NCBI RefSeq assembly: GCF_024652905.1
Contig: NZ_CP102428.1
Location: 1,872,501 to 1,936,500 of the forward strand
Source of the DNA: Pseudomonas oryzihabitans
GTDB lineage: Bacteria; Pseudomonadota; Gammaproteobacteria; Pseudomonadales; Pseudomonadaceae
Direction of reading: 5' to 3'
Length of the DNA: 64,000 bases
In this document: piece after piece, positions 37,828 to 48,445 of the stretch
Layout of the letters: every line of letters begins with the position of its first letter
How positions within the stretch are numbered: position 1 is the first letter of the stretch
Made by a program: the position numbers and the translations under genes
The notes under the pieces: generated by a model
Told to the model about the DNA's origin: nothing
What the model saw: only the letters and a program-made list of their open reading frames with translations
Databases searched by the model: none

Positions 37828-38043
37828 ATGTACGTGTGTCTTTGCCGTGGCGTGACCGACAAGCATATTCGCGAAGCCATCTATGAAGGCTGCTGCAGTT
37901 ATCGGGAAGTCCGGGAAAGCACGGGTTGCGCCACCCAGTGCGGCAAGTGCGCTTGCCTCGCCAAGCAGGTGGTCAAGGAAACCCTCGGTGAGCTGCATGG
38001 TGCCCAGCAGCTCGCCTACGCCCTGGACGTCCCGCGCGCCTGA
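37828..38043 (+). CDS. bfd: Bacterioferritin-associated ferredoxin
   Basis: 71 aa. The [2Fe-2S] cluster ligands are in MYVCLCRGVTDKHI (two Cys) and GCATQCGKCACLAK (CxxC-type pair), the BFD fold. It donates electrons to bacterioferritin to release stored iron when iron is scarce, consistent with the Fur box upstream. bfr follows after a terminator, so the two genes are separately controlled. Full-length and intact. Confidence 0.96.
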   Translation: MYVCLCRGVTDKHIREAIYEGCCSYREVRESTGCATQCGKCACLAKQVVKETLGELHGAQQLAYALDVPRA

Positions 38044-38060
38044 GCAACATCCCTGCAAAA

Positions 38061-38089
38061 AAAAGCCGGACCTTGCGTCCGGCTTTTTT
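38061..38089 (+). terminator. Terminator after bfd
   Basis: AAAAGCCGGAC-CTTGC-GTCCGGCTTTTTT: an 8 to 9-bp GC-rich stem followed by six T residues, 18 bases after the bfd stop. It isolates bfd from bfr. Confidence 0.92.
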
Positions 38090-38236
38090 ATTGTCTAATC
38101 AAACGCTTACGGAAAGGATGGAAAAGCTTTCGATTACCGTTCGATTTTCGTCGATTTTTCAACAACTTAAGCTTTTGACAAAGGGCCCTTCCACGCTCAG
38201 ACTGCCGGCAATCCCACCCGATTTGCAGGTCCGGCC

Positions 38237-38713
38237 ATGAAAGGCGATATCACCGTCATCCAGCACTTGAACAAGATCCTTGGCAACGAACTGGTGGCCA
38301 TCAACCAGTATTTCCTGCACTCGCGGATGTACAACGACTGGGGTATCCGCAAGCTGGGTCATCATGAGTACAAGGAATCCATCGACGAGATGAAGCACGC
38401 CGATCGCTTGATCGAGCGCATCCTGTTCCTGGAAGGCCTGCCCAATCTGCAGGACCTGGGCAAGCTGATGATCGGCGAGAACACCCAGGAAATGATCCAG
38501 TGCGACCTGCGCCTGGAAATCAGCGCCGTGGCTGACCTGCGTGAAGCCATCACCTATTGCGAAAGTGTGCGGGACTACGTGAGCCGCGACATGCTCAAGA
38601 GCATCCTCGAGTCCGAGGAAGAGCACATCGATTGGCTGGAAACCCAGCTGAGTCTGATCGCCAGCGTCGGGATCGAGAACTACATCCAGTCGCAGATGCA
38701 CGACGACGATTGA
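38237..38713 (+). CDS. bfr: Bacterioferritin
   Basis: 158 aa four-helix-bundle ferritin that assembles as a 24-mer. Ferroxidase ligands are visible: Glu18 ([10 protein letters not shown]), Glu51 and His54 ([10 protein letters not shown]), Glu94 (LRLEIS) and Glu127/His130 (ESEEEHIDW). The heme-binding Met52 between two subunits is present (DEMKH), so this is a heme-containing BfrB-type protein rather than FtnA. It stores iron and pairs functionally with bfd. Confidence 0.96.
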   Translation: MKGDITVIQHLNKILGNELVAINQYFLHSRMYNDWGIRKLGHHEYKESIDEMKHADRLIERILFLEGLPNLQDLGKLMIGENTQEMIQCDLRLEISAVADLREAITYCESVRDYVSRDMLKSILESEEEHIDWLETQLSLIASVGIENYIQSQMHDDD

Positions 38714-38730
38714 TCGGGCAAACGCCCATA

Positions 38731-38760
38731 AAAAAAGCCCGCACGCTGCGGGCTTTTTTT
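38731..38760. terminator. Bidirectional terminator between bfr and grxD
   Basis: AAAAAAGCCCGCA-CGC-TGCGGGCTTTTTTT is a near-perfect hairpin with A and T runs on both sides, placed between convergent genes. Confidence 0.93.
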
Positions 38761-38773
38761 ATGGGCCAAAGAC

Positions 38774-39100
38774 TCAGGCGTCCTTGGTTTCCACGGCTTG
38801 CTTGATCAGGGTCTGCAGCTCGCCCTTCTCGTACAGCTCGGCCAGGATGTCGCTGCCGCCGACCAGCTCGCCGCCCACCCACAGCTGGGGAAAGGTCGGC
38901 CAGTTGGCGTACTTGGGCAGATTGGCGCGGATTTCCGGATTCTGCAGGATGTCGACATAGGCGAATTTTTCGCCACAGGCCATCAACACCTGAGCGGCAC
39001 GGGAAGAGAAGCCGCACTGAGGCGCGTTCGGCGAACCCTTCATGTAGAGCAGCACGGGATTGTTGGCAATCTGGTCTTTGATGGTATCGATGATTTCCAC
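38774..39100 (-). CDS. grxD: Monothiol glutaredoxin Grx4
   Basis: 108 aa from GTG at 39098-39100 (GAGG seven bases upstream), giving VEIIDTIKDQIANNPVLLYMKG. The CGFS active site is in APQCGFSSRAAQVL; YANWPTFPQLWVGGELVGGSDI carries the glutathione-binding segments. CGFS glutaredoxins transfer [2Fe-2S] clusters and partner with BolA-type proteins. It lies next to bfd and bfr, so this is an iron-handling block. Confidence 0.95.
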   Translation of the reverse strand: MEIIDTIKDQIANNPVLLYMKGSPNAPQCGFSSRAAQVLMACGEKFAYVDILQNPEIRANLPKYANWPTFPQLWVGGELVGGSDILAELYEKGELQTLIKQAVETKDA

Positions 39101-39343
39101 GATGCACCTCGCTAATACGGTGGGACGATTGTAACGGAAAGGCCGGTGGAACGCCGGGATTTCCGCGACGTCCAGCCCGAAACAGGCGCGGCTCGACCTG
39201 GCAATCGACCACGTCTGTCGAGGCCCGTTCGCTCCGCCCGCAGCGATTTGGCAGACCAACTGGCAAACTTTGGCGGCGAGGCTGTGGTCAGGTTAAGGGT
39301 AGGCGCCACTCGGTGCGCCTGATCCAAGACCCAGGAGAACTCC

Positions 39344-39748
39344 ATGAGCCTGTTCAGCAAGATCCTCTCGAAGCTTGGCATTGGCGAAGCCCACGCGGAT
39401 ACCCCCGCCGCAGCGCCCACCACCGGCGCGACCGATACCGCCGCACCCGCCGGCAACCCGGCCGCAACCGGCGGCGCCACTCCCATGAGCCAGGTGGATG
39501 TCGCCGCCAAGCTCGATGGCCTGGCAGCCCAGAAAGGCGAACAGCTCAACTGGAAGACCTCCATCGTCGACCTGCTCAAGCTGCTCGACCTGGACAGCAG
39601 CCTGACCGCGCGCCAGGAACTGGCCAAGGAGCTGAACTGCCCCGCCGACAAGCTGAACGACTCCGCCCAGATGAACATGTGGCTGCACAAGGCTGTTCTG
39701 CAGAAGCTGGCCGACAACGGCGGCAACGTTCCCACCGACCTGCTGTAA
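39344..39748 (+). CDS. DUF3597 family protein
   Basis: 134 aa with CAGGAG before the ATG. Begins MSLFSKILSKLGIGEAHAD; an Ala/Thr/Pro/Gly-rich low-complexity segment (about 19-46) leads to a helical C-terminal domain with VDVAAKLDGLAAQKGEQLNW, SIVDLLKLLDLDSSLTARQELAKEL (cited partly) and MNMWLHKAVLQKLADNGG, as in the DUF3597 family. Related domains occur alone or beside LysM modules. Function unknown. Confidence 0.8.
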   Translation: MSLFSKILSKLGIGEAHADTPAAAPTTGATDTAAPAGNPAATGGATPMSQVDVAAKLDGLAAQKGEQLNWKTSIVDLLKLLDLDSSLTARQELAKELNCPADKLNDSAQMNMWLHKAVLQKLADNGGNVPTDLL

Positions 39749-39942
39749 ACCCCCACCCATCCGCTACCCTGTCCCAGGCTAGCCGCCCTGAATTGAGGGC
39801 CTAGCCTGCGATGGTGGTAAAATGCGACATGAACTTATACCATTTCGCCTTTGGTCTTTCCGCCGTTTGAAACGGCATGCTCTCAGGTTCGCCGCGTCCT
39901 CCAGGGACGGCCGTTACCGGGACGGGACGCTAGGGTAACGAA

Positions 39943-40860
39943 ATGACGGTTCGCCACTTTCTCTCTTTCATGGATTGTTCCTCCGCGGAACTCCGGCAAC
40001 TCATCGCACGGGGCATCGAGCTCAAGGCCCTGCGTAACCAGGGTGTGCTGCACGAACCCCTGCGCAATCGCGTCCTGGGCATGATCTTCGAGAAGGCCTC
40101 GACCCGCACCCGCCTCTCCTTCGAGGCCGGTATGATCCAGCTCGGCGGCCAGGCGATCTTCCTCTCCTCCCGGGATACCCAGCTCGGCCGCGGCGAACCC
40201 GTTCCGGACAGCGCCCGCGTCATGTCGAGCATGCTCGACGGCGTGATGATCCGCACCTACGCCCACGAGATGCTGACCACCTTCGCCGCCCATTCCCAGG
40301 TGCCGGTGATCAATGGTCTATCGGATGACCTGCACCCCTGCCAGCTGCTGGCCGACATGCAGACCTTCTTCGAACACCGGGGCGATATCCGTGGCAAGAC
40401 CGTGGCCTGGATCGGCGACGGCAACAACATGTGCAACAGCTACATCGAGGCGGCCGAGCAGCTCGATTTCACCCTGCGCATTGCCTGTCCGGAAGGCTAC
40501 GAGCCCAACCCGCGCTTTCTCGAACGGGCCGGCGACCGCGTGCGGCTGACCCGGGATCCGCGCGAGGCCGTGGCCCAGGCGCACCTGGTCAGCACCGATG
40601 TCTGGACCTCCATGGGCCAGGAAGAAGAAACCCGTCTGCGCCTGGCAGCCTTCAAGCCCTACCAGGTCACCGCCGAGCTGCTCGATGGCGCCGCCCCCGA
40701 GGTGCTGTTCATGCACTGCCTACCGGCTCACCGCGGTGAGGAAATCAGCCATACCCTGCTGGACGATCCGCGCGCCGTGGTCTGGGACGAAGCCGAAAAT
40801 CGCCTCCACGCCCAGAAGGCGCTGCTCGAATTCCTCATCAAGCCGCCGCTGCACGCCTAA
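39943..40860 (+). CDS. argF: Ornithine carbamoyltransferase
   Basis: 305 aa. Carbamoyl phosphate binding motif [12 protein letters not shown], ornithine-binding [12 protein letters not shown] and the catalytic [10 protein letters not shown] with the reactive cysteine. It makes citrulline in arginine synthesis. The length and [11 protein letters not shown] start match the anabolic enzyme. It stands about 190 bases after the DUF3597 gene; no arginine operator was recognised with confidence. Confidence 0.96.
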   Translation: MTVRHFLSFMDCSSAELRQLIARGIELKALRNQGVLHEPLRNRVLGMIFEKASTRTRLSFEAGMIQLGGQAIFLSSRDTQLGRGEPVPDSARVMSSMLDGVMIRTYAHEMLTTFAAHSQVPVINGLSDDLHPCQLLADMQTFFEHRGDIRGKTVAWIGDGNNMCNSYIEAAEQLDFTLRIACPEGYEPNPRFLERAGDRVRLTRDPREAVAQAHLVSTDVWTSMGQEEETRLRLAAFKPYQVTAELLDGAAPEVLFMHCLPAHRGEEISHTLLDDPRAVVWDEAENRLHAQKALLEFLIKPPLHA

Positions 40861-40905
40861 TCCTGGCGCAGGCCTCGGTTGCGCCAGGCAGCCGAGGCCT
40901 TTGGC

Positions 40906-41688
40906 TCACAGCAACAGCTGCCCGCGCATGACCGTCACCGCCCGCCCGGCGATACTGACCCGATCGCCTTCCAACCGACACCTGAGTTGCCCACCGCGAG
41001 CGGAGAGTTGCTGGGAGGTGAGCATCCGCTTGGCCAGTCGCCGCGACCAGTAGGGAATCAGGCTGCAATGCGCCGAGCCGGTGACGGGATCCTCGTCCAC
41101 ACCCACTGCCGGGGCGAAGAAGCGCGAGACGAAGTCGACCTCCTGTCCCCGTGCGGTCACGATGACGCCCTGCCAGGGCAGCCGGGCGATGGCAGCCAGA
41201 TCCGGCTTGCAGTCACGCACCGCCTGTTCCGACTCCAGCAGCACCAGCAGCTTGTCCGCCGCCAGGGCATCCACCGGCGAGACCTGCAGGGCTCGCTCCA
41301 ATTCGGGCGTCACCCCCAGCTCCGTGGGCACCAACGCCGGAAAATCCAGCGCCAGCAGGCCATCGCCCTCGCGAAACACCCGCAGCACGCCCGACTGGCA
41401 GATGAACTCCAGTCGATCTCCAGGCTCTCCATAGGCTTCAAACAGCACATGGGCGGCTGCCAGGGTGGCATGACCGCATAATGGCACCTCGGTCCGCGGG
41501 GTGAACCAGCGAATCCGCCAGGTCTCGCCCTCGCGCACCACGAAGGCGGTTTCCGAAAGATTGTGCTCGGTGGCGATTCGCTGCAGCAGCTCGTCGGCCG
41601 GCCAGCTATCCAGGCGGTAGACGGCAGCAGGATTGCCGCGAAAGGCCTGATCGGTGAAGGCATCGACCTGATGAAATTCTAGGGACAT
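40906..41688 (-). CDS. PhzF-family isomerase/epimerase-like protein
   Basis: 260 aa starting MSLEFHQVDAFTDQAFRGNPAAV, the PhzF N-terminus. The catalytic Glu is in NLSETAFV, and the GHATLAAAHVL and DPVTGSAHCSL motifs of the diaminopimelate-epimerase-like fold are complete. PhzF of phenazine synthesis is the best-known member, but most chromosomal members, including this one without phz genes nearby, have unknown substrates. Confidence 0.87.
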   Translation of the reverse strand: MSLEFHQVDAFTDQAFRGNPAAVYRLDSWPADELLQRIATEHNLSETAFVVREGETWRIRWFTPRTEVPLCGHATLAAAHVLFEAYGEPGDRLEFICQSGVLRVFREGDGLLALDFPALVPTELGVTPELERALQVSPVDALAADKLLVLLESEQAVRDCKPDLAAIARLPWQGVIVTARGQEVDFVSRFFAPAVGVDEDPVTGSAHCSLIPYWSRRLAKRMLTSQQLSARGGQLRCRLEGDRVSIAGRAVTVMRGQLLL

Positions 41689-41920
41689 GCACGCTACCTG
41701 AGCAGAAGAAGAGAAACAGCAAGCGTCAACGTCGCACGGGCACCCGGCCTCTGATGATCCCTGTAGCGACGGCTACAGCCTAAGACCGGCCGATGGACAG
41801 GTTGTCTTCACAAGTCCTATGACCAAAATAGCAGGCGGCGTCGCATCGGCAATGAATTGTCGAACGTCGTCACTGTTTTTGCGCTCAGGAGCTTTGACAG
41901 TTTTCATATTTGAAATTAGA

Positions 41921-41936
41921 TTTTCGGTTGCGAACA
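41921..41936 (+). promoter_or_regulatory. Candidate GlpR operator upstream of glpF
   Basis: TTTTCGGTTGCGAACA contains TTCG-N4-CGAA, the same inverted pattern found before glpD. It lies 48 bases before glpF and agrees with the half-site of the DeoR-family glycerol repressor. The remainder of 41689-41983 has no gene; it appears only to hold the promoter. Confidence 0.65.
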
Positions 41937-41983
41937 AATGGCCCACCGGCCACCTATAAATACAACAACCACGAGGCTCCCCC

Positions 41984-42856
41984 ATGAGTACTCTTCTCGC
42001 TCCAACACTACGCGGTCAATGCATCGCCGAATTCCTCGGCACAGCCCTGCTCATCTTCTTCGGTACCGGCTGCGTGGCGGCCGCGAAGGTCGGCGGCGCT
42101 ACCCTCGGCCTGTGGGAGATCAGTATCATCTGGGGCGTCGGCGTGAGCATGGCGGTCTACCTGTCCGCCGGTGTCTCCGGCGCGCATCTCAGCCCGGCCG
42201 TCACCATCGCCCTCTGGCTGTTCGGTGGCTTCGAAAGACGCAAGGTTCCGGCCTACATCCTGGCCCAGGTCGCCGGTGCCTTCTGTGGCGCGGCGCTGGT
42301 CTACGGCCTCTACAGCAGCCTGTTTTTCGATTATGAACAGGCCCACAACATGGTCCGCGGCAGCCAGGCGAGCCTGGAACTGGCCGGCGTCTTCTCCACC
42401 TATCCCCATCCTTCCCTGTCGATCGGTCAGGCCTTCCTGGTCGAAGCCGTCATCACCGCCATCCTGCTAGCCATGATCATGGCCCTCACCGACGACGGCA
42501 ACGGCCTGCCCCGTGGCCCGCTCGCCCCCCTGCTGATCGGCCTGCTGATCGCCGTGATCGGTGGTTCCATGGGTCCGCTGACCGGCTTCGCCATGAACCC
42601 GGCCCGGGATTTCGGACCCAAGCTGATGGCCTTCTTCGCCGGCTGGGGTGAAATCGCCTTTACCGGTGGCCGCGACATCCCCTACTTCCTGGTGCCGATC
42701 TTCGGCCCCATCGTCGGTGCCTGCCTGGGCGCCGCCGGTTACAAGGCGCTGATCTGCCGTCACCTGCCTGGCCTGGCTTCCGGTGCCTGCGACGTCCCGG
42801 CCAAGACCGATGACAGCGCCCGCACCGAAGTGAACTCCGCTTCCAAAGCGTCCTGA
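41984..42856 (+). CDS. glpF: Glycerol uptake facilitator (aquaglyceroporin)
   Basis: 290 aa membrane channel with six transmembrane helices and two half-helices. Its N-terminus (CIAEFLGTALLIFFGTGC) and GVSGAHL segment are GlpF-like; the second pore motif GFAMNPARDFGP is intact (205-207). The first motif reads HLSPAVT (70-72), with Ser for the canonical Asn of NPA. Arg208 of the selectivity filter follows the second motif. A longer C-terminal tail (about 265-290) is polar. First gene of glpF-glpK, 30 bases apart. Confidence 0.94.
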   Translation: MSTLLAPTLRGQCIAEFLGTALLIFFGTGCVAAAKVGGATLGLWEISIIWGVGVSMAVYLSAGVSGAHLSPAVTIALWLFGGFERRKVPAYILAQVAGAFCGAALVYGLYSSLFFDYEQAHNMVRGSQASLELAGVFSTYPHPSLSIGQAFLVEAVITAILLAMIMALTDDGNGLPRGPLAPLLIGLLIAVIGGSMGPLTGFAMNPARDFGPKLMAFFAGWGEIAFTGGRDIPYFLVPIFGPIVGACLGAAGYKALICRHLPGLASGACDVPAKTDDSARTEVNSASKAS

Positions 42857-44395
<1,539 letters not shown>

Positions 44396-44408
44396 GTCGA
44401 ATCCGACC

Positions 44409-44442
44409 GGGAAGCGGCCGGTACTTGCCGGGGCCGCTTCCC
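44409..44442 (+). terminator. Hairpin after glpK
   Basis: An 11-bp stem (GGGAAGCGGCC at 44409-44419 against 44432-44442) lies 13 bases past the glpK stop, without a strong T run. A second hairpin, GCCGGCGTC-TTCC-GACGCCGG, follows at about 44462-44483. Either may attenuate transcription into glpR. Confidence 0.6.
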
Positions 44443-44567
44443 GCAAGGCTCCCCCACGAGGCCGGCGTCTTCCGACGCCGGTCTTGCTTTGCGCGACAAG
44501 CGCTTTCCACCTTGAAAGAGCTACGGCATCCTCTGTGAATTTACTCGATCACCTCAAGGAAGCCGTA

Positions 44568-45332
44568 ATGAGCCTGGCGCCTCGCCAACAGCAGATTCTC
44601 GAACTGGTCCGTGAGCGCGGCTACGTCAGCATCGAAGAGCTGGCCCAGCATTTCTCCGTCACCCCCCAGACGATCCGCCGCGACATCAACCAGCTCGCCG
44701 AAGCCGGGCTGCTGCGGCGCTACCACGGGGGTGCCGCCCACGACTCCAGCGTGGAAAACACCGAATACAGCATGAGGGCCGGACAGATGCGCGAGGAAAA
44801 GCGCCTGATCGCCGAAGCCGTGGCCGCTGCCGTGCCCGACCATGCATCGCTGTTCATCAACATCGGCACCACCACCGAGGCCATCGCCCATGCCCTGCTC
44901 GGGCATCGCAGCCTCAAGGTCATCACCAACAATCTGCACGTGGCCAACATCCTCAGCGCCAAGGACGACTTCGACGTGCTGATCGCCAGCGGCAAGGTAC
45001 GCAGCGACGGCGGCGTAGTGGGCCAGGCCACCGCCGACTTCATCAAGCAGTTCAAGGTCGACTACGCCCTGGTGGGCATCAGCGGTATCGACGAAGACGG
45101 CACCCTGCTGGATTTCGACTACCAGGAGGTCTGCGTCTCCCAGGCCATCATCCACAATGCCCGCCAGGTGTTTCTCGCCGCCGACTCCAGCAAGTTCGGC
45201 CGCAACGCCATGATCCGCCTGGGCAGCCTGGAGCAGATCGATCAGCTGTTCACCGAGCAGGAGCCCTCTCCGGCCTTCGCGCGCTGCCTGCGCGAATGGC
45301 AGGTCAAGGTCGAGGTAGCGCGCCCGCGCTGA
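44568..45332 (+). CDS. glpR: Glycerol-3-phosphate regulon repressor (DeoR family)
   Basis: 254 aa from ATG at 44568, with AAGGAAG upstream; an upstream in-frame ATG would add 28 unlikely residues. DeoR-type winged helix: [40 protein letters not shown] (cited by [16 protein letters not shown], the recognition helix). The C-terminal sugar-phosphate isomerase-like sensor has [14 protein letters not shown] and [19 protein letters not shown]. It binds glycerol-3-phosphate and represses the glp genes around it; candidate operators lie before glpF and glpD. Confidence 0.95.
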   Translation: MSLAPRQQQILELVRERGYVSIEELAQHFSVTPQTIRRDINQLAEAGLLRRYHGGAAHDSSVENTEYSMRAGQMREEKRLIAEAVAAAVPDHASLFINIGTTTEAIAHALLGHRSLKVITNNLHVANILSAKDDFDVLIASGKVRSDGGVVGQATADFIKQFKVDYALVGISGIDEDGTLLDFDYQEVCVSQAIIHNARQVFLAADSSKFGRNAMIRLGSLEQIDQLFTEQEPSPAFARCLREWQVKVEVARPR

Positions 45333-45446
45333 CCTCCAGGGGCGACGACCATTCGTCGCCTCCCCTCTCTCCATATTCGTTTTTTTTCGTTTTAGCGGTC
45401 TGAAGACACAGACCTGGCTAGAACCTGAGTTTTTGCTGGGCTATTA

Positions 45447-45472
45447 TGTTCGAAACCGAATAATTATGTTCG
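45447..45472 (+). promoter_or_regulatory. Candidate GlpR operator upstream of glpD
   Basis: ATGTTCGAAACCGAATAAT contains TTCG-N4-CGAA (TTCG at 45449-45452, CGAA at 45457-45460), followed by a second half-site ATGTTCG at 45466-45472 just before the glpD ribosome site. The overlap with the leader fits repression by blocking initiation. Confidence 0.72.
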
Positions 45473-45488
45473 TTTCACAGGAGGCACC

Positions 45489-47018
45489 ATGGCCCAGGCA
45501 CCCACTGCAACTCCCCGGACCTACGATCTCGCCGTCATCGGCGGTGGCATCAATGGCGTCGGCATCGCCGCCGACGCCGCCGGTCGTGGCCTGTCGGTGT
45601 TCCTCTGTGAACGTGACGACTTGGCGAGCCACACCTCCTCTGCCAGCAGCAAGCTGATCCACGGCGGCCTGCGCTACCTGGAACACCATGAGTTCCGGCT
45701 AGTGCGCGAAGCCCTGGCCGAGCGCGAGGTACTGCTGGCGAAGGCACCCCACATCGTCAAACCGATGCGCTTCGTCCTGCCCCATCGCCCGCACCTGCGT
45801 CCGGCCTGGATGATCCGTGCCGGTCTCTTCCTTTATGACCACCTCGGCAAGCGCGAAAAGCTGCCAGGTTCGCGCGGCCTGAAATTCGATGCCCAGGGGC
45901 CGCTCAAGGCCGAGATCAAGCGTGGCTTCGAGTATTCCGATTGCTGGGTGGACGATGCCCGTCTGGTGGTGCTCAACGCCATGCAGGCGCGGGACAAGGG
46001 TGCCGACATAGTGACCCGCACCCGTTGCGTCAGCGCCCGCCGCGTCGAGGGTCACTGGGAGGTTGAGGTCGAAGGTCCTCAGGGGCGCCAGCAGATCCGT
46101 GCCAAGGGCCTGGTCAATGCCGCCGGCCCCTGGGTCGCCAGCTTCATCCGTCAGGACCTGCAGCAGAAGTCGCCCTATGGCATCCGCCTGATCCAGGGCA
46201 GCCATGTCATCGTGCCCAAGCTGTACGAAGGCGAGCAGGCCTACATCATGCAGAACGAGGACCGTCGCATCGTCTTCGCCATTCCCTACCTGGGCCAATA
46301 CACCATGGTCGGCACTACGGATCGCGAGTACCAGGGCGATCCGGCCAAGGTGGCCATCACTGACCAGGAAATCGACTATGTGCTGGGGGTGGCCAATGCC
46401 CACTTCCGCAAGCAGCTCAGTCGCGATGACGTCCTGCACACCTTCTCCGGTGTCCGCCCGCTGTGCGACGACGAGTCGGATAACCCCTCCGCCATCACCC
46501 GCGACTACACCCTGTCGCTGGCCGAAGAACAGGGCGCCCCGCTGCTGTCGGTGTTCGGTGGCAAGCTGACCACCTATCGCAAGCTGGCCGAGTCGGCTAT
46601 GGCGCAGCTGCAGCCCTTCTTCCCCCGGCTGGGCAACAGCTGGACAGCCTCGGCACCGCTGCCCGGTGGCGAGAACATGACCACGCCCCAGGCCTTGACC
46701 CGCGAACTGCTGGACAAGGTCAGCGGCCTAACGCCGGCCCTGGCGCAGCGCTGGGCCACCACCTATGGCAGTCGGGTCTGGACCCTGCTGGGTGATTCGC
46801 GCTCGGTGGAGGAACTAGGTGCGGTAATCGGCGCTGACCTCCACGTGCGTGAAGTGGAATACCTGCAGCGCCACGAGTGGGTCACCCGTGCCGATGACGT
46901 GCTCTGGCGGCGGACCAAGCTGGGCCTGGTATTCACCGATACGGAGCGGGCCGCTCTGGAAAACCTCCTGGCGCATTCCGAACCCGCCCGGAGCGCCAAG
47001 GACAGCAACGCGGCCTGA
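45489..47018 (+). CDS. glpD: Glycerol-3-phosphate dehydrogenase (aerobic, FAD)
   Basis: 509 aa with AGGAGG before the ATG. N-terminal FAD-binding motif LAVIGGGINGVGIAADAAGRG, HGGLRYLEHHEF, and a C-terminal DUF-type cap with VFGGKLTTYRKLAE. It oxidises glycerol-3-phosphate to dihydroxyacetone phosphate at the inner membrane, feeding quinones. It completes the glp set in this region; no glpABC is present. A strong hairpin follows. Confidence 0.97.
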   Translation: MAQAPTATPRTYDLAVIGGGINGVGIAADAAGRGLSVFLCERDDLASHTSSASSKLIHGGLRYLEHHEFRLVREALAEREVLLAKAPHIVKPMRFVLPHRPHLRPAWMIRAGLFLYDHLGKREKLPGSRGLKFDAQGPLKAEIKRGFEYSDCWVDDARLVVLNAMQARDKGADIVTRTRCVSARRVEGHWEVEVEGPQGRQQIRAKGLVNAAGPWVASFIRQDLQQKSPYGIRLIQGSHVIVPKLYEGEQAYIMQNEDRRIVFAIPYLGQYTMVGTTDREYQGDPAKVAITDQEIDYVLGVANAHFRKQLSRDDVLHTFSGVRPLCDDESDNPSAITRDYTLSLAEEQGAPLLSVFGGKLTTYRKLAESAMAQLQPFFPRLGNSWTASAPLPGGENMTTPQALTRELLDKVSGLTPALAQRWATTYGSRVWTLLGDSRSVEELGAVIGADLHVREVEYLQRHEWVTRADDVLWRRTKLGLVFTDTERAALENLLAHSEPARSAKDSNAA

Positions 47019-47024
47019 CGCCTG

Positions 47025-47057
47025 CTGTTCCTGAGCGGGCAATCCGCTCAGGAACAG
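47025..47057 (+). terminator. Hairpin terminator after glpD
   Basis: A 14-bp perfect stem CTGTTCCTGAGCGG (47025-47038) with its complement at 47044-47057, loop GCAAT. It starts six bases past the glpD stop. There is no clear T tail. Confidence 0.7.
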
Positions 47058-47166
47058 TGGTGTTCACCCTTGCAATAGACACTGAAACAGCGCGCCAGGC
47101 ACGTTGGAGTATAGGCAGCACCATGAAAAGTCTTCATGATGCACCTTTACCTCCAGCGCCGACGCC

Positions 47167-48084
47167 ATGTTCGAACTTCGCCACCTGAAAACCCTGCATG
47201 CACTCCGCGAATCCTCCAGTCTGGTGGAGGCTGCAGAACGCTTGCATCTAACCCAGTCCGCCCTCTCCCATCAGTTCAAGGAACTGGAAGAACGGCTGGG
47301 GACCCCGCTATTCATTCGCAAGACCAAACCCATCCGCTTCACCAGCGCTGGTTTGCGCCTGCTGCAGACCGCGGACGCGGTGTTGCCGCATCTGCGCAGT
47401 GCCGAACGGGATCTGGCGCGACTGGTGGGCGGGACGGCGGGCCGGCTGCACATGGCCATCGAATGCCACAGCTGCTTCCAGTGGCTGATGCCCACCATCG
47501 ATCAATTCCGTGATTCCTGGCCGGAAGTGGAGCTGGACCTGGCGTCCGGGTTCTCTTTCGCACCCTTGCCCGCGCTAGCACGGGGCGATCTGGACCTGGT
47601 GGTGACCGCCGATCCAGTGGACCTCTCGGGGGTCACCTATGTGCCGCTGTTCACCTACGAAGCCCTGCTGGCAGTGGCCAACCAGCATCCCCTGGCACAG
47701 CGGCCCTATATCGTGCCCGAGGACCTCGCCCAGGAAACCCAGATCACCTATCCGGTGGAGCGCGATCGACTGGATATCTTCACCCGTTTTCTCGATCCGG
47801 CCGATGTCGAACCGCTCTCGATTCGCACGGCGGAGATGACGGTGATGATGCTGCAACTGGTGGCGTCAGGCCGTGGCGTCTGCTGCCTGCCCAACTGGGC
47901 GATCCACGAGTACAGCTCGCGCGGCTACGTGACGGCGCGCCGGCTGGGGGAGAAAGGCCTCTATGCGACGCTCCATGCGGCGATTCGCGAAGACATGCTG
48001 GAAGCGCCCTTCATGCAGGATTTCCTGCTGACCGCCAAGGACACCTCCTTCGCCACCCTCGAAGGGGTCAGCAGCGCGCGCTGA
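47167..48084 (+). CDS. metR: LysR-type regulator of methionine genes
   Basis: 305 aa. The N-terminal winged helix reads MFELRHLKTLHALRESSSLVEAAERLHLTQSALSHQFKELEERLG (cited by RLHLTQSALSHQFKELE, the recognition helix), very close to MetR. The effector domain follows with AIECHSCFQWLMP and DLDLVVTADPV. MetR uses homocysteine as co-effector to activate metE, metH and related genes. No met target lies next to it here. LysR-type regulators often autoregulate from short upstream regions such as 47058-47166. Confidence 0.9.
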   Translation: MFELRHLKTLHALRESSSLVEAAERLHLTQSALSHQFKELEERLGTPLFIRKTKPIRFTSAGLRLLQTADAVLPHLRSAERDLARLVGGTAGRLHMAIECHSCFQWLMPTIDQFRDSWPEVELDLASGFSFAPLPALARGDLDLVVTADPVDLSGVTYVPLFTYEALLAVANQHPLAQRPYIVPEDLAQETQITYPVERDRLDIFTRFLDPADVEPLSIRTAEMTVMMLQLVASGRGVCCLPNWAIHEYSSRGYVTARRLGEKGLYATLHAAIREDMLEAPFMQDFLLTAKDTSFATLEGVSSAR

Positions 48085-48106
48085 GCCGGCGCGCTGCCCG
48101 TGGCGC

Positions 48107-48367
48107 TTACTTGCTGTTGCCACCCGGGAAGCCGGCGAACTTCTTGTTGAAGCTCGAGACGCGGCCTTCGACCTTCATCTGGCGCTGCTCGCCGGTGTAG
48201 ATGGGGTGGGAAGCGCTGGATACGTCGAGGCTGATGTAGGGATAGGTCTCGCCTTCGTATTCCTGGGTGCGGTCGCTCTCAGCCGTGGAGCGAATCAGGA
48301 AGTAGGTGTCCGAGGTGGTGTCGTGGAACAGCACGGGACGGTAGTTGGGATGGATACCGGGTTTCAT
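48107..48367 (-). CDS. rpmE2: 50S ribosomal protein L31 type B
   Basis: 86 aa. It starts [20 protein letters not shown], the type B L31 form that lacks the CxxC zinc ribbon of the ordinary L31 (no cysteine occurs in the protein). Such paralogues replace zinc-containing L31 when zinc is scarce and are usually repressed by Zur. Length and [12 protein letters not shown] are family-typical. A Zur-like palindrome lies about 60 bases upstream. Confidence 0.95.
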   Translation of the reverse strand: MKPGIHPNYRPVLFHDTTSDTYFLIRSTAESDRTQEYEGETYPYISLDVSSASHPIYTGEQRQMKVEGRVSSFNKKFAGFPGGNSK

Positions 48368-48425
48368 GAGACGTCTCCTGGTCTGGGGCGCCGAAGACGA
48401 GATGCCTTCCGCGCGCCGATTAAAG

Positions 48426-48441
48426 ATACATTATAACATAT
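48426..48441 (-). promoter_or_regulatory. Zur-box-like site upstream of rpmE2
   Basis: On the minus strand the site reads ATATGTTATAATGTAT, an AT-rich imperfect palindrome around TTATAA that matches the core of gammaproteobacterial Zur boxes (GTTATAATATAAC). It is the only such AT-rich patch in the region and is properly placed for repressing rpmE2. Confidence 0.65.
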
Positions 48442-48445
48442 AAAG

